A stretch of 64,000 nt of DNA from Chitinophagales bacterium (GTDB lineage: Bacteria > Bacteroidota > Bacteroidia > Chitinophagales > Saprospiraceae): assembly GCA_017303475.1 (NCBI GenBank), contig JAFLBO010000003.1:247581-311580 (forward strand), written 5' to 3'. Positions 1 to 8,590 of the stretch are shown in pieces (positions within the stretch are counted from its first letter, which is position 1; every line of letters begins with the position of its first letter). The notes below the pieces were generated by a model that saw nothing but the letters and a program-made list of their open reading frames with translations, had not been told where the DNA came from and searched no databases. The translations under genes and the position numbers were made by a program.

Positions 1-350
1 CCATCCGGCCAGCTGCTGGAGTGCACGGCATTTACCATTTTTACCCGGCCAAAATCAAAGCTCCACCAGCCACCTTTGTTCATTGGGTGGGTTTTGAAGC
101 CCATTTCGCTGTACTTGGCGTGGATTTCCCAGATGCCTACAATGGTAACTCCGGGATTGTTCCTGGCAATTCGTTCCAGGTCGATGCAGTGATCACTATG
201 CCCATGAGAGAGCAAAATGTAATCGCACTGAATGGAATCCACCTGGATGTTTTCTGCCAGTGGATTGCCGGAAATAAATGGATCAAAAAGGATGCGTTTG
301 CCTGCTGCTTCCACCAGAAAGCAGGAATGTCCGAAGTAGGTAATTTTCAT
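1..350 (-). CDS. UPF0173-family metal-dependent hydrolase (partial)
   Basis: The reading frame starts at an ATG at 350 and runs off the left edge, so only about 116 N-terminal residues are visible. It opens with MKITYFGHSCFLVE and carries LLSHGHSDHC near residue 50, the HxHxDH zinc-binding motif of the metallo-beta-lactamase fold. The short N-terminal beta strand followed by an early metal motif fits the UPF0173 (YtkL-like) hydrolases of about 225 residues, whose substrates are unknown. It lies 23 bp downstream of the secreted BNR protein on the same strand and may be co-transcribed with it. The C-terminal half cannot be checked here. Confidence 0.85.
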   Translation of the reverse strand, partial: MKITYFGHSCFLVEAAGKRILFDPFISGNPLAENIQVDSIQCDYILLSHGHSDHCIDLERIARNNPGVTIVGIWEIHAKYSEMGFKTHPMNKGGWWSFDFGRVKMVNAVHSSSWPD

Positions 351-373
351 ACTGCAAATAAACTCGATTGAAG

Positions 374-1828
374 TCAATTTACGATTAAGGAACGGTAAAA
401 AAGGCCGTCCCGTGTTTGAATTTTAATGCCGAATAAACCTGGTGTTGTGTTATTGAGCGCAATTTCCAGTTGATTGCCCGCGCCATTCCAAAAGTAAATC
501 AATTGACCGAGCTGATTGTATACCTGAACCTGGCGCATTTCCTGATCCGGGCTTTTAAGCTGAAATCGGCCACCAGATGCAGGATTGGGGAATACGGTTA
601 TTGTCTCGCTCAAAGATGGTGAAGATACAGCACTGGACATCGTTAAAGTGCCAGTTCTGTAAAAGATTTTGTCGGCAGCGGCATCCGCATAAACCAGGTG
701 AAAAACACCGTTTTGAAAGGCAATGGTTGGCCATTGCAAGGTATGATTGGGGACGGCAAATCTGTATTCAGGATATTGAAACTGTGTAATGCCATGCACA
801 GAATGGAAGAAAACTACTTCTTTGCCTTTTTCCAGAAAAACCAAACCAACGGTATCTCCTTGGGCGGCAATATCCGGAAATGTCTGATTAACCAGATTAC
901 CAGGAGACGTTGGGAAAGCGACCTGAATTCCCGAGGTCATATTTTCCGCGTTCAGCGTGCTTGCATACACTTTGGACAATCCTGTTGTTTGGCTCATCCA
1001 TGCCGTAACAATACTGTCGCCGGATCGGGCCATTCTGGGGCCACTGATAGGGCAGGTATTTATTTGCCAGTCGGTTTCATCAACATCCGTTGCCAGATCA
1101 AAAGAAACTGCATGGTTGGTTGATCTGCTCACCCATATGTCGCGAAGATTCTGGTTGTTATTCCTAAAAATCAGCCATACAGAATCACCTGAAACAAGTA
1201 AGTCGGAACTACAGCATTCACACACTTCTCCACCAGGCGCGGGAAGGTTGGCTATCACAGGATCGGAAAAACTGGAGCCGCCATCTGTAGACTGCCGAAC
1301 CTCATATACAGCGCCATTTTTATCCCGTATATAGCTGATAATCGGATTTCCAACAGCATCTGTGGCTATGGATGCAATGGTTGCATATCCTCCGGTTACT
1401 GGCCCCTGAACCAATACAGCATCGTTAAATGTCTGACCGCCATCAATAGATTTTGCATACCAGATGCCAGATTGCAATTGCTCAAACACCACATGTACCT
1501 CTTCCTTAAAAACGGCCATATCGTATCCACCGAATCCAAAAAGTACGGGTTGGTTAGGACTTTGGACTACCGGAGTGGCAGGAAGAAATGCACCGTTTTC
1601 CATGCTCGTGCACCAAACCTGACTACTGCTGTTGCTACTTGTTCCCCAGGAAACTACAGGAGTGCCACCTGGTAAAAAAGCGATGCGAGGCGCCGTTACA
1701 GGTAAATTTGTGGAAGCAACCACCATGGAATCGCTCCAAACTACCTGTGTTTGTGCTGATAATATTCCTGTTGAGGACAGGATAAAGCAACAGGACAAAA
1801 GGTAATGCTGACAGAAATGAATACCCAT
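374..1828 (-). CDS. Secreted BNR/sialidase-like repeat protein with T9SS sorting domain
   Basis: A 484-residue secreted protein with an N-terminal signal peptide that ends near SAQ (residues 1-25). The middle contains Asp-box-like stretches (SIDGGQTFND, STDGGSSFSD), so it probably folds as a BNR/sialidase-type beta propeller. Sialidase activity is not implied, because no catalytic set was identified. The last 75 residues start with VFPNPASGGRF and end in a RSLIVN strand, a type A T9SS sorting domain, so the protein should be exported to the cell surface. It is transcribed divergently from the DUF1800 gene, with a 194-bp gap between the two starts. Confidence 0.8.
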   Translation of the reverse strand: MGIHFCQHYLLSCCFILSSTGILSAQTQVVWSDSMVVASTNLPVTAPRIAFLPGGTPVVSWGTSSNSSSQVWCTSMENGAFLPATPVVQSPNQPVLFGFGGYDMAVFKEEVHVVFEQLQSGIWYAKSIDGGQTFNDAVLVQGPVTGGYATIASIATDAVGNPIISYIRDKNGAVYEVRQSTDGGSSFSDPVIANLPAPGGEVCECCSSDLLVSGDSVWLIFRNNNQNLRDIWVSRSTNHAVSFDLATDVDETDWQINTCPISGPRMARSGDSIVTAWMSQTTGLSKVYASTLNAENMTSGIQVAFPTSPGNLVNQTFPDIAAQGDTVGLVFLEKGKEVVFFHSVHGITQFQYPEYRFAVPNHTLQWPTIAFQNGVFHLVYADAAADKIFYRTGTLTMSSAVSSPSLSETITVFPNPASGGRFQLKSPDQEMRQVQVYNQLGQLIYFWNGAGNQLEIALNNTTPGLFGIKIQTRDGLFYRSLIVN

Positions 1829-2022
1829 ATGGTTAAGTAATTTAAATGGATGCCAAGATAATTCAATTGACAGGTAAGCTCAATTGCCCGTGCTTCATTT
1901 TGTCAATTCCTGCCAATTCCAAAGCAAAAAATTAACATTTTCGCTGGTAACAAATTCCGAACTTGCCTCGTCTTTGCCGCACACCGGTCTATTATTCACC
2001 TTTTTACCTATGTTTTAACACT

Positions 2023-3747
2023 ATGGGCGATGTCAAACTTTCCCGCAGGCGTTTTTTCGAAAAATTGACTCCAACCGGAGGCGGAGTTCGAATTGAGCCT
2101 GTTGAACCGCTGTTTCCTGAAAATTCTTTGCAGGCAGACGATCAACATTTTTCCCAACAGTTTACTCTTCAGGGCGGCTTGGATCCATATCAGGGACCAT
2201 GGACGCAAGCTGAAGCTACTCACCTGTTGCGTAGAACAACTTTTGGCGTGAAGTATGCCCATGTACAGCAATTGCTGGCACTCGGGAGTGCAGATGCTGC
2301 TGTTGATGCCATTCTGACTGTTTCAGCTACTGTTCCGGACCCACCAATTAATAATTACAATAACTTGAACGCTGTTCCTCCGGCTATTGATCCCAATGTG
2401 CCTTTGGGACAAACCTGGATAAATGCACCATACAATGTTGAGTTTGAAGGTGCGCGTATTGAAAGTTGGCGTGGATGGTGGCTTGACCGTATGATTGAAG
2501 GAGAGGCGAATATTCAGGAAAAGATGACGCTCTTCTGGCATAACCACTTTGCCACACAAACCGATGCGGTGTTTCGCGGCAAGGCTGCCTACCTGCACAA
2601 TCAGATGCTCCGCAGGAACGCACTGGGCAATTTCCGCACATTCGTCAAGGAAGTAACCCTTGACCCGCTCATGCTGGTATTCCTGAATGGATACCTGAAC
2701 AACCTCATTGCTCCCGACGAAAACTATGCCCGGGAATTGCAGGAGCTGTTCACGGTGGGTAAAGACTCGCCGGTAACGTATACAGAAGACGATGTAGTAG
2801 CTGCAGCCCGGGTTTTGACAGGTTGGACCTTCAACAATAATGAAGAAGTGGTTTTTGTGCCGCAATTGCACGACCAGGGTTTCAAGGTATTCTCGTCATT
2901 TTACGGTAATGCCATTATTCAGGGAAGTACCAATGGATCTGCAGAACTGGATGCGCTGATTAACATGATTCTGCAAAAGGAGGAGGTTTCCCTGTATATC
3001 TGCCGCAAAATTTACCGCTTCTTTGTTTATTACAACATTGATCAGGACGTGGAAGCCAATGTGATTGTACCGATGGCGCAGATTTTCCGCGATAACAATT
3101 ATGAGATCAAGCCGGTGATGGAAGCCTTGCTTAAAAGCGAGCACTTCTTTGATGCAGTGAATAAAGGTTGTATGATCAAAAATCCGCTGGATTTGTTGGT
3201 GGGCTTATTGCGTAATTTCAACCTAAGCTTGCCGGAACCAACCCTTTATGACAACTATTCGATTCGTCTGGGTATCAATTTCTTCTGTGGCGCGCTGCAA
3301 ATGTTGCCCGGAAGCCCGCCCAATGTTGCAGGCTGGTCCGCATACCGTCAACTCCCAACTTATTACCGGAACTGGATCAGTGCAGACACCATCCGAAACC
3401 GCAACCTTATAGCGGATATTATGGCTTTTGCCGGAGCTGATGTTGGACCGGAAAAGTTGATCATCAACCATATTGCCTTTGCAGCCCAGTTCCCCAATCC
3501 AGGCGATCCTAATGCCTTAATTGACGATACATTGGCAATATTGTACCCCATGCCTATTTCACTAATCAAAAAGTTTTACCTGAAAAGTATTCTTCTTTCC
3601 GGACAAGCGAGCGACCATTATTGGACAGATGCCTGGAATGCATTTTTGAACAATCCAACGGATCCTATGGCGGTACAAACCGTGTGGTTCCGCCTGGCAA
3701 CAATGCATAAGTACATCATGAATCTGGCTGAATATCAATTGTCCTAA
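2023..3747 (+). CDS. DUF1800 family protein
   Basis: About 574 residues from the ATG that gives MGDVKLSRRRFFEKL; a TTG 60 bp upstream extends the frame but adds nothing family-like. The core has DUF1800 hallmarks: LLRRTTFG near residue 68, KMTLFWHNHFAT, NYARELQELFTVG, VVAAARVLTGWTF and a C-terminal PPNVAGW. The biochemical function of the family is unknown. It is commonly encoded directly before a DUF1501 gene, as here (39 bp to the chosen DUF1501 start). The SRRRFF at the start resembles a twin-arginine motif, but no hydrophobic segment follows it, so a working Tat signal is doubtful. No T9SS sorting domain is present, unlike its partner. Confidence 0.88.
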   Translation: MGDVKLSRRRFFEKLTPTGGGVRIEPVEPLFPENSLQADDQHFSQQFTLQGGLDPYQGPWTQAEATHLLRRTTFGVKYAHVQQLLALGSADAAVDAILTVSATVPDPPINNYNNLNAVPPAIDPNVPLGQTWINAPYNVEFEGARIESWRGWWLDRMIEGEANIQEKMTLFWHNHFATQTDAVFRGKAAYLHNQMLRRNALGNFRTFVKEVTLDPLMLVFLNGYLNNLIAPDENYARELQELFTVGKDSPVTYTEDDVVAAARVLTGWTFNNNEEVVFVPQLHDQGFKVFSSFYGNAIIQGSTNGSAELDALINMILQKEEVSLYICRKIYRFFVYYNIDQDVEANVIVPMAQIFRDNNYEIKPVMEALLKSEHFFDAVNKGCMIKNPLDLLVGLLRNFNLSLPEPTLYDNYSIRLGINFFCGALQMLPGSPPNVAGWSAYRQLPTYYRNWISADTIRNRNLIADIMAFAGADVGPEKLIINHIAFAAQFPNPGDPNALIDDTLAILYPMPISLIKKFYLKSILLSGQASDHYWTDAWNAFLNNPTDPMAVQTVWFRLATMHKYIMNLAEYQLS

Positions 3748-3786
3748 CGGTAAAAGCCTATGGCTTTTAACAAAACAACTACAACA

Positions 3787-5355
3787 ATGAAAAGAAGAAC
3801 TTTTCTCCGCAATACTGGCCTTGCAGCTGCCTGGGCAACCTTTCAGCACCAGGGCCTTGCCATTAATCCAATGGCTCAGGTACCGTTCAACCGGGCACTT
3901 GCCGAAGGGGGCAACTCCAACGACCGGGTTTTGGTATTGATTGAACTCAATGGTGGCAACGATGGCCTGAACACCTTTATTCCCATCGATCAGATGGATC
4001 ATCTGGCTATCAACCGTCCACAGGTACTTATTCCTGAAAACCTCACACTCAAGCTGAACGGAACAATCAAAAACGCACTGCACCCGTCCATGCCGGAGTT
4101 TCGGGATTTGTTCAACGATGCCAAAATGTCGGTGGTGCAAAATGTAGGGTATCCCAATCAGGATTACTCTCACTTCCGATCCATGGATATCTGGATGACC
4201 GGAGCCAATTCAGACCAGTATCTGGAAACAGGTTGGGCCGGAAGGTATATGCAAAGTTTGCATCCAAGTTTTCCGGATGGTTATCCCAATGCTCAAACTC
4301 CGGATCCTTTGGCCATTCAAATCAGTCCTATCGTATCGCTTACCCTAATGGGCAACACGTTTCCGGTAGGTATTGGCATAGTAGATCCAACGTTCGATTA
4401 TGATTTTGTGCCTGATACTGAAGTTCCACCCAGCACACCTTACGGATATGAACTGGAATATGTACGGCTGGTAACCCGCCAGGCCCAAAAATATTACGAT
4501 GCTGTAAAAGGTGCGGCTGATGCGGGGCAGAACCTGGCTAATTATCCGGATGGCAACCCTTTGGCCCAGAACCTGAAAGTTGTAGCACAGTTGATCAGTG
4601 GCGGACTTTCCACACCCATTTATATAGTTTCATTGGGCGGATTTGATACCCACAGCGATCAGGTAGATGGCACCTTCGGAAATGCGGAAGGCAACCACGC
4701 CAATCTGTTGCGAACGCTGTCTGAAGCTGTTGGCGCCTTCCAAAAGGACCTGGAAATGCTCGGTCTTGCAGACAGGGTTGCAGGAATGACCTTCTCTGAA
4801 TTTGGTCGCACCATTGCTTCCAATGCCAGTAAAGGAACAGATCACGGTGCTGCAGCGCCACTGTTTGTTTTTGGCAAAAACGTGATCCCGGGCATCATTG
4901 GCGATAACCCGGAAATACCGGATAATCCGATTGTTTCATACGATGTGGCCATGCAACATGACTTCCGTTCAGTATATGCCAGCGCATTGAAAGACTGGTT
5001 CGGGGTAGCCAATCCGGAGGAGATTCTGGGCAACGTGTATCCCATTTTGCCTATATTCAAAGCGGCTGCATCAGGTACGCATGTGGTTGATAAAGCCAAC
5101 AGCCTGGAGGTAAGCAATTTCCCCAATCCGTTCCATAGCAGTACAACTTTCACTTTTACCCTGGAAAATACCGGGTTTGTGGTGATTACCCTGGTTGATA
5201 TGGCCGGACGGGAGCTGAAAACAGTAGCCGAAGGCACATACCCAACGGGAACCCACCGTGTAATATTCAACCGCAATGAGCTGCCAAACGGGCATTATTT
5301 TTACCAGGTAAAAGTGAATGGTAAAATGGTGACGAAGCACCTGGTGGTTAATTGA
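3787..5355 (+). CDS. DUF1501 family protein with Tat-like signal and T9SS sorting domain
   Basis: A 522-residue protein from the ATG giving MKRRTFLRNTGLAAAWATF, which has a twin-arginine motif followed by a short hydrophobic stretch; an in-frame ATG 27 bp upstream is the alternative. DUF1501 proteins belong to the alkaline-phosphatase/sulfatase-like superfamily and their substrate is unknown. Visible family motifs are LIELNGGNDGLNTF, LGGFDTHSDQ, MTFSEFGRTIASNAS and TDHGAAAPLFVFG. The last 80 residues (from VSNFPNPFHSSTTF to KHLVVN) form a type A T9SS domain. The protein therefore carries both an inner-membrane Tat-type signal and an outer-membrane T9SS signal. It forms a two-gene unit with the upstream DUF1800 gene. 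Confidence 0.9.
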   Translation: MKRRTFLRNTGLAAAWATFQHQGLAINPMAQVPFNRALAEGGNSNDRVLVLIELNGGNDGLNTFIPIDQMDHLAINRPQVLIPENLTLKLNGTIKNALHPSMPEFRDLFNDAKMSVVQNVGYPNQDYSHFRSMDIWMTGANSDQYLETGWAGRYMQSLHPSFPDGYPNAQTPDPLAIQISPIVSLTLMGNTFPVGIGIVDPTFDYDFVPDTEVPPSTPYGYELEYVRLVTRQAQKYYDAVKGAADAGQNLANYPDGNPLAQNLKVVAQLISGGLSTPIYIVSLGGFDTHSDQVDGTFGNAEGNHANLLRTLSEAVGAFQKDLEMLGLADRVAGMTFSEFGRTIASNASKGTDHGAAAPLFVFGKNVIPGIIGDNPEIPDNPIVSYDVAMQHDFRSVYASALKDWFGVANPEEILGNVYPILPIFKAAASGTHVVDKANSLEVSNFPNPFHSSTTFTFTLENTGFVVITLVDMAGRELKTVAEGTYPTGTHRVIFNRNELPNGHYFYQVKVNGKMVTKHLVVN

Positions 5356-5370
5356 GGTAGAAGATTTTAA

Positions 5371-5625
5371 AAGTCATTTGGGGGGGGGTGAGGTCATTTA
5401 GAGTCATTTGAGGTCATTTAGAGTCATTTGAGGTCATTTAGAGTCATTTGAGGTCATTTGGAGTCATTTGAGGTCATTTAGAGTCATTTGAGGTCATTTG
5501 GAGTCATTTGAGGTCATTTAGAGTCATTTGAGGTCATTTAGAGTCATTTGAGGTCATTTAGAGTCATTTGAGGTCATTTAGAGTCATTTGAGGTCATTTT
5601 GGGATTTGAGGTCATTTTGGGATTT
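5371..5625 (+). repeat. Tandem array of about ten 20-bp units (GAGTCATTTGAGGTCATTTA type)
   Basis: A 20-bp unit made of two related decamers (GAGTCATTTg and GAGGTCATTTa) is repeated head to tail, with only A/G changes at the unit ends. The right end decays into GGTCATTTTGGGATTTG copies. Read on either strand, the period of 10 places TGA codons in all three frames. The same decamer, inverted, returns at the other end of this gap and elsewhere in the window. Confidence 0.95.
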
Positions 5626-5665
5626 GGGGCAGGTAGGATGATTAAACTGTAGCTGAGTTGTCATG

Positions 5666-5743
5666 CCGAGTACTCGGTACCTACACAAGCCAGGCTATCT
5701 GGGTATTTTGGGCGAAGGAATTTTGGATGCCGGGCTTGTGTAG
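5666..5743. repeat. Nested palindromes in the spacer between the two repeat arrays
   Basis: A perfect 12-bp palindrome CCGAGTACTCGG lies at 5666-5677. It is followed by 11-bp arms CTACACAAGCC (5681-5691) and GGCTTGTGTAG (5733-5743), which pair perfectly around a 41-nt loop. Together with the flanking arrays this makes the whole gap self-complementary. Confidence 0.8.
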
Positions 5744-5790
5744 TTCCCAATTGGTAAGACTTTGATCAACAAAGTTTTTAATAATTAAAA

Positions 5791-5887
5791 AATGACCTCA
5801 AATGACTCTAAATGACCCCAAATGACCTCAAATGCCCCCCAAATGACCCCAAAATGACCCCAAATGACCCCCAAATGACCCCCCAAA
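5791..5887 (-). repeat. Inverse array of the AAATGACC decamer family
   Basis: About ten imperfect copies of AAATGACCTC / AAATGACCCC run up to the stop codon of the secreted protein on the right. They are the reverse complement of the left array (GGTCATTT), so the two arrays can pair as arms of a long hairpin. Copies here are more degenerate than on the left, with AAATGCCCC variants. Confidence 0.9.
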
Positions 5888-5888
5888 A

Positions 5889-7490
5889 TTAAATCATCTG
5901 TATTACCTCCACCGTAATACTCGTTGAGCATCCGGTTTGCGGGTTAGTCACTGTCAGGGTGTAAAATCCTGGTACAGAGACTATTGGCTTTTTTAAGTTC
6001 GAGGTAAAACCATTGGGACCGGTCCATTGGTATAGCATACCGGAAAGGATACTGTTGCCCTGAAGTTGCACCGTTGGATGGTTGGCATCCAGGATGCCAC
6101 CGGATGCCGTAACCGGAGGAGGATAATTGTTTCTTTTAATCAGAATTTTACCTAAACCTGTGCAGGAAGCGCCAGGAAGGGTGGATTTTACCTCAAGAGT
6201 ATAAAATCCCGGCTCGGTGACTGTGATGGAAGTACCATTGCCGAGCGTATCTCCTGCCATATTTTTCCAAATCCTGGATGTATTGTTCACCGATGCTGCG
6301 TTCAACTCCAGCGAAGTGACCAGGCAATTCAACATCTGTCCTTGCGGCGCATTGATTTGGGAAGCGGTGCCTGTATTAGCCACATTAATGGCAAAAATAA
6401 CATTGCTGTCGCAGCCATTTACACTGGTAAGTGTAGCTGAGTAGAGCCCGGGCACACAAAAGGATTGAGTATCCAGTTGGAAGCAATCGCCCTGGCAAAG
6501 GATAATTTGACCGAGGTTGGTCAGCAAGGGCTGCTTAATTACAATGATCTGATTTAGAATAGTATCGCATCCATCTGCTGAAGGGAGGAATGTGCTGAGG
6601 TTGTAATTGCCCGGGTTAGACAGCACAGTATAAGGCGGGTATTCCCAGGTATACGGGCTGTCATCGTGGCAAATGGTTAACTTGGGCAGGGTAACAGTTG
6701 GTGGCGGCGCAACGATTACGGGTTTGCATACTTGTACGGAAGGTGGATTGCAGGCATTGCCAGACTGAACACAGATGTTTCCGTTGGTATTTCCCAGGGT
6801 AATAGTCACCTTGTGCCCTTCTGGCGCAGGAATCAACAAGTTGTTGCTCTGGCCGTTGATGCTTGCACCCGGCGGCACACTCCATTGATAATAACCCGCA
6901 TTGGCTACAGGCGGCACTTCATACACTACGTTGGAGAATCGGCAGGGATTGGAGGGGCCAATAATGCTATCCGGAGTGGCTGGGGGCTGCGCAATGATAG
7001 AGCCATTTGAAATAACTATGGTATAGTCACAGACATCACCCGCCCAACCATCAATCATGAGAAAATAGGATTTTCCTGGCACATAACCATCGTAAGAAAG
7101 ACTCAATGTTTGGTTGCCTAATCCGCCTGCGCCCGGATGGCAAATTATGGCATCAGGATCAGAGCACTGGTTAAAAATAGCCATTTGAAGGCCGTCGCCG
7201 TTTTGGCAGTTGCTGGTTACCAGATCAATGGTAATGCTGGGAGTGCCGGCTGTAAATCCAAACCACTGATCATTGTGGATGGCTATTTGGCCACAAAGGG
7301 TGTTCCCTCCTGACGGGGTGCCGTTATTTGTGCCCTGGTACCCATCAAGATAGCAGTACACACAGGTGGCATCACAACTTTCAGCTCCAGGAGGTTCCGG
7401 AGCTGGACATGGAGGTGCGTTTTGTGCTTGAAGGATGGAGGCTGGCAGGAGTAGGAAGCATGCCCGGAGAAGTAGTTTTAAGTGTTTCAT
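5889..7490 (-). CDS. Secreted Ig/PKD-like repeat protein without recognisable sorting domain
   Basis: About 533 residues starting at the ATG that gives MKHLKLLLRACFLLLPASI, a clear signal peptide ending near LQAQ; a TTG 6 bp upstream is less likely. After it comes a Cys-rich N-terminal domain (WFGFTAGTPSITIDL, SYFLMIDGWAGD) of the kind found in secreted Bacteroidota proteins, then Ig/PKD-like modules (YYQWSVPPGASING, LYQWTGPNGFTSN). The protein ends at VEVIQMI, right after a module ending in TVTNPQTGC. No type A or B T9SS domain is visible, which is unusual for this protein type. The repeat array begins immediately after the stop codon, so loss of a former C-terminus is possible. No enzymatic function is evident. 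Confidence 0.75.
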   Translation of the reverse strand: MKHLKLLLRACFLLLPASILQAQNAPPCPAPEPPGAESCDATCVYCYLDGYQGTNNGTPSGGNTLCGQIAIHNDQWFGFTAGTPSITIDLVTSNCQNGDGLQMAIFNQCSDPDAIICHPGAGGLGNQTLSLSYDGYVPGKSYFLMIDGWAGDVCDYTIVISNGSIIAQPPATPDSIIGPSNPCRFSNVVYEVPPVANAGYYQWSVPPGASINGQSNNLLIPAPEGHKVTITLGNTNGNICVQSGNACNPPSVQVCKPVIVAPPPTVTLPKLTICHDDSPYTWEYPPYTVLSNPGNYNLSTFLPSADGCDTILNQIIVIKQPLLTNLGQIILCQGDCFQLDTQSFCVPGLYSATLTSVNGCDSNVIFAINVANTGTASQINAPQGQMLNCLVTSLELNAASVNNTSRIWKNMAGDTLGNGTSITVTEPGFYTLEVKSTLPGASCTGLGKILIKRNNYPPPVTASGGILDANHPTVQLQGNSILSGMLYQWTGPNGFTSNLKKPIVSVPGFYTLTVTNPQTGCSTSITVEVIQMI

Positions 7491-7688
7491 GTGCAATAAG
7501 TGAAATAAAAATTTTGAGTGTTCTTCGGTTTGATTTGCGGAAGTAAGGTTCTGAAATTCCAGAAAATAACCTACTTTTTTAAGTTTTTATGCAAAACAGG
7601 CAATCTTACCTAAGATACATTCAGACTTCATTCTGCTTCTTAAAAAAATCCCTTGGCTGGAAATTAGGCAAGGCTATTAGCTGTTAAC

Positions 7689-7696
7689 TATCTTTG
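7689..7696 (+). promoter_or_regulatory. Bacteroidota-type -7 box (TATCTTTG) upstream of accD
   Basis: The sequence matches the Bacteroidota -7 consensus TAnnTTTG and lies 42 bp before the accD ATG. A TTG at the usual -33 spacing is not clear, so the assignment rests on the -7 box and its position. Confidence 0.5.
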
Positions 7697-7738
7697 CGCG
7701 CCCCAGTAACCGCCACTGATCTAACAATCTACCGTCCC

Positions 7739-8590
7739 ATGAGTTGGTACAAACGTTTGCGCGAAGGCATCACAACCGCCACCAAGTCCAAAAAAGATGT
7801 ACCGGAGGGTATCTGGTTCCAATGCAAAAAATGCAAGGAAACCAGCACAACCAAGCAACTCCACGATAATTTCTATAAATGCCCCAAGTGTGATTACCAC
7901 ACACCCATAGGCTCTGAAGAGTATTTTGAAATACTTTTCGACAATCACGAGTACATCACCATTCACGATGATCTGGTTTCGGTGGATTTCCTCAAATTCA
8001 CCGACCTCAAGCCGTACGACAAGCGTTTGGAGGATACACGTAAAAAAACGGGCCTCAACGACGCCCTGGCCATTGGCGCAGGCAACGTAAACGGACATAA
8101 ACTGGTGGTGGCTGCCATGGATTTCAAATTCATCGGAGGTTCCATGGGCGCTGTGGTAGGCGAAAAAATCTCCCTGGCCATTGATTATTGCCTGCAGGAA
8201 AAGAGTCCGCTACTGATCATTTCCAAAACTGGTGGCGCCCGTATGATGGAAAGTGCATTTTCCCTCATGCAAATGGCGAAAACCAGCGCCAAACTTACCC
8301 TGATGGCCAAGGCTAAATTGCCTTATTTCTCTTTAATGACCGACCCGACTACAGGTGGCGTAACCGCATCCTTTGCCATGCTCGGCGATGTGCATCTGGC
8401 TGAACCTGAAGCGCTTATCGGATTTGCAGGTCCGCGGGTTATTCGCGAAACCATTAAAAGAGATTTGCCGGAAGGCTTCCAAACAGCAGAATTCCTGTTG
8501 GAAAACGGTTTTGTTGACCTTGTGGTAAACCGCAAGGATCTCAAAGAAACCATGGGCGATTTGCTTGCATTTTTCGATAAAAAGGCATGA
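7739..8590 (+). CDS. accD: Acetyl-CoA carboxylase carboxyltransferase subunit beta
   Basis: A 283-residue protein starting at MSWYKRLREGITT; a farther upstream start would lie in the promoter region. An N-terminal zinc ribbon with CKKC and CPKC pairs (residues 28-50) is followed by the crotonase-like carboxyltransferase domain with GGSMGAVVGEKISLAID, KTGGARMMESAFSLMQMAK and GFAGPRVIRET. With the alpha subunit (not in this window) it transfers the carboxyl group from biotin to acetyl-CoA to make malonyl-CoA, the first step of fatty acid synthesis in the cytoplasm. The stop overlaps the start of the next gene (ATGA), so translation is probably coupled to the glycosyltransferase. Confidence 0.96.
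   Translation: MSWYKRLREGITTATKSKKDVPEGIWFQCKKCKETSTTKQLHDNFYKCPKCDYHTPIGSEEYFEILFDNHEYITIHDDLVSVDFLKFTDLKPYDKRLEDTRKKTGLNDALAIGAGNVNGHKLVVAAMDFKFIGGSMGAVVGEKISLAIDYCLQEKSPLLIISKTGGARMMESAFSLMQMAKTSAKLTLMAKAKLPYFSLMTDPTTGGVTASFAMLGDVHLAEPEALIGFAGPRVIRETIKRDLPEGFQTAEFLLENGFVDLVVNRKDLKETMGDLLAFFDKKA

Larger units (their letters stand above)
5356..5888. other. Intergenic block between convergent genes, filled with inverted repeat arrays
   Basis: This 533-bp gap separates two convergent genes and holds no credible coding sequence. From left to right it contains a G9 run (5380-5388), a direct-repeat array, a 165-bp spacer with nested hairpins, and a second array of the same repeat family in inverse orientation that stops next to the stop codon of the gene on the right. 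A transcript from either side would form very stable secondary structure, so a role as bidirectional terminator is plausible. That role is inferred. Confidence 0.8.
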
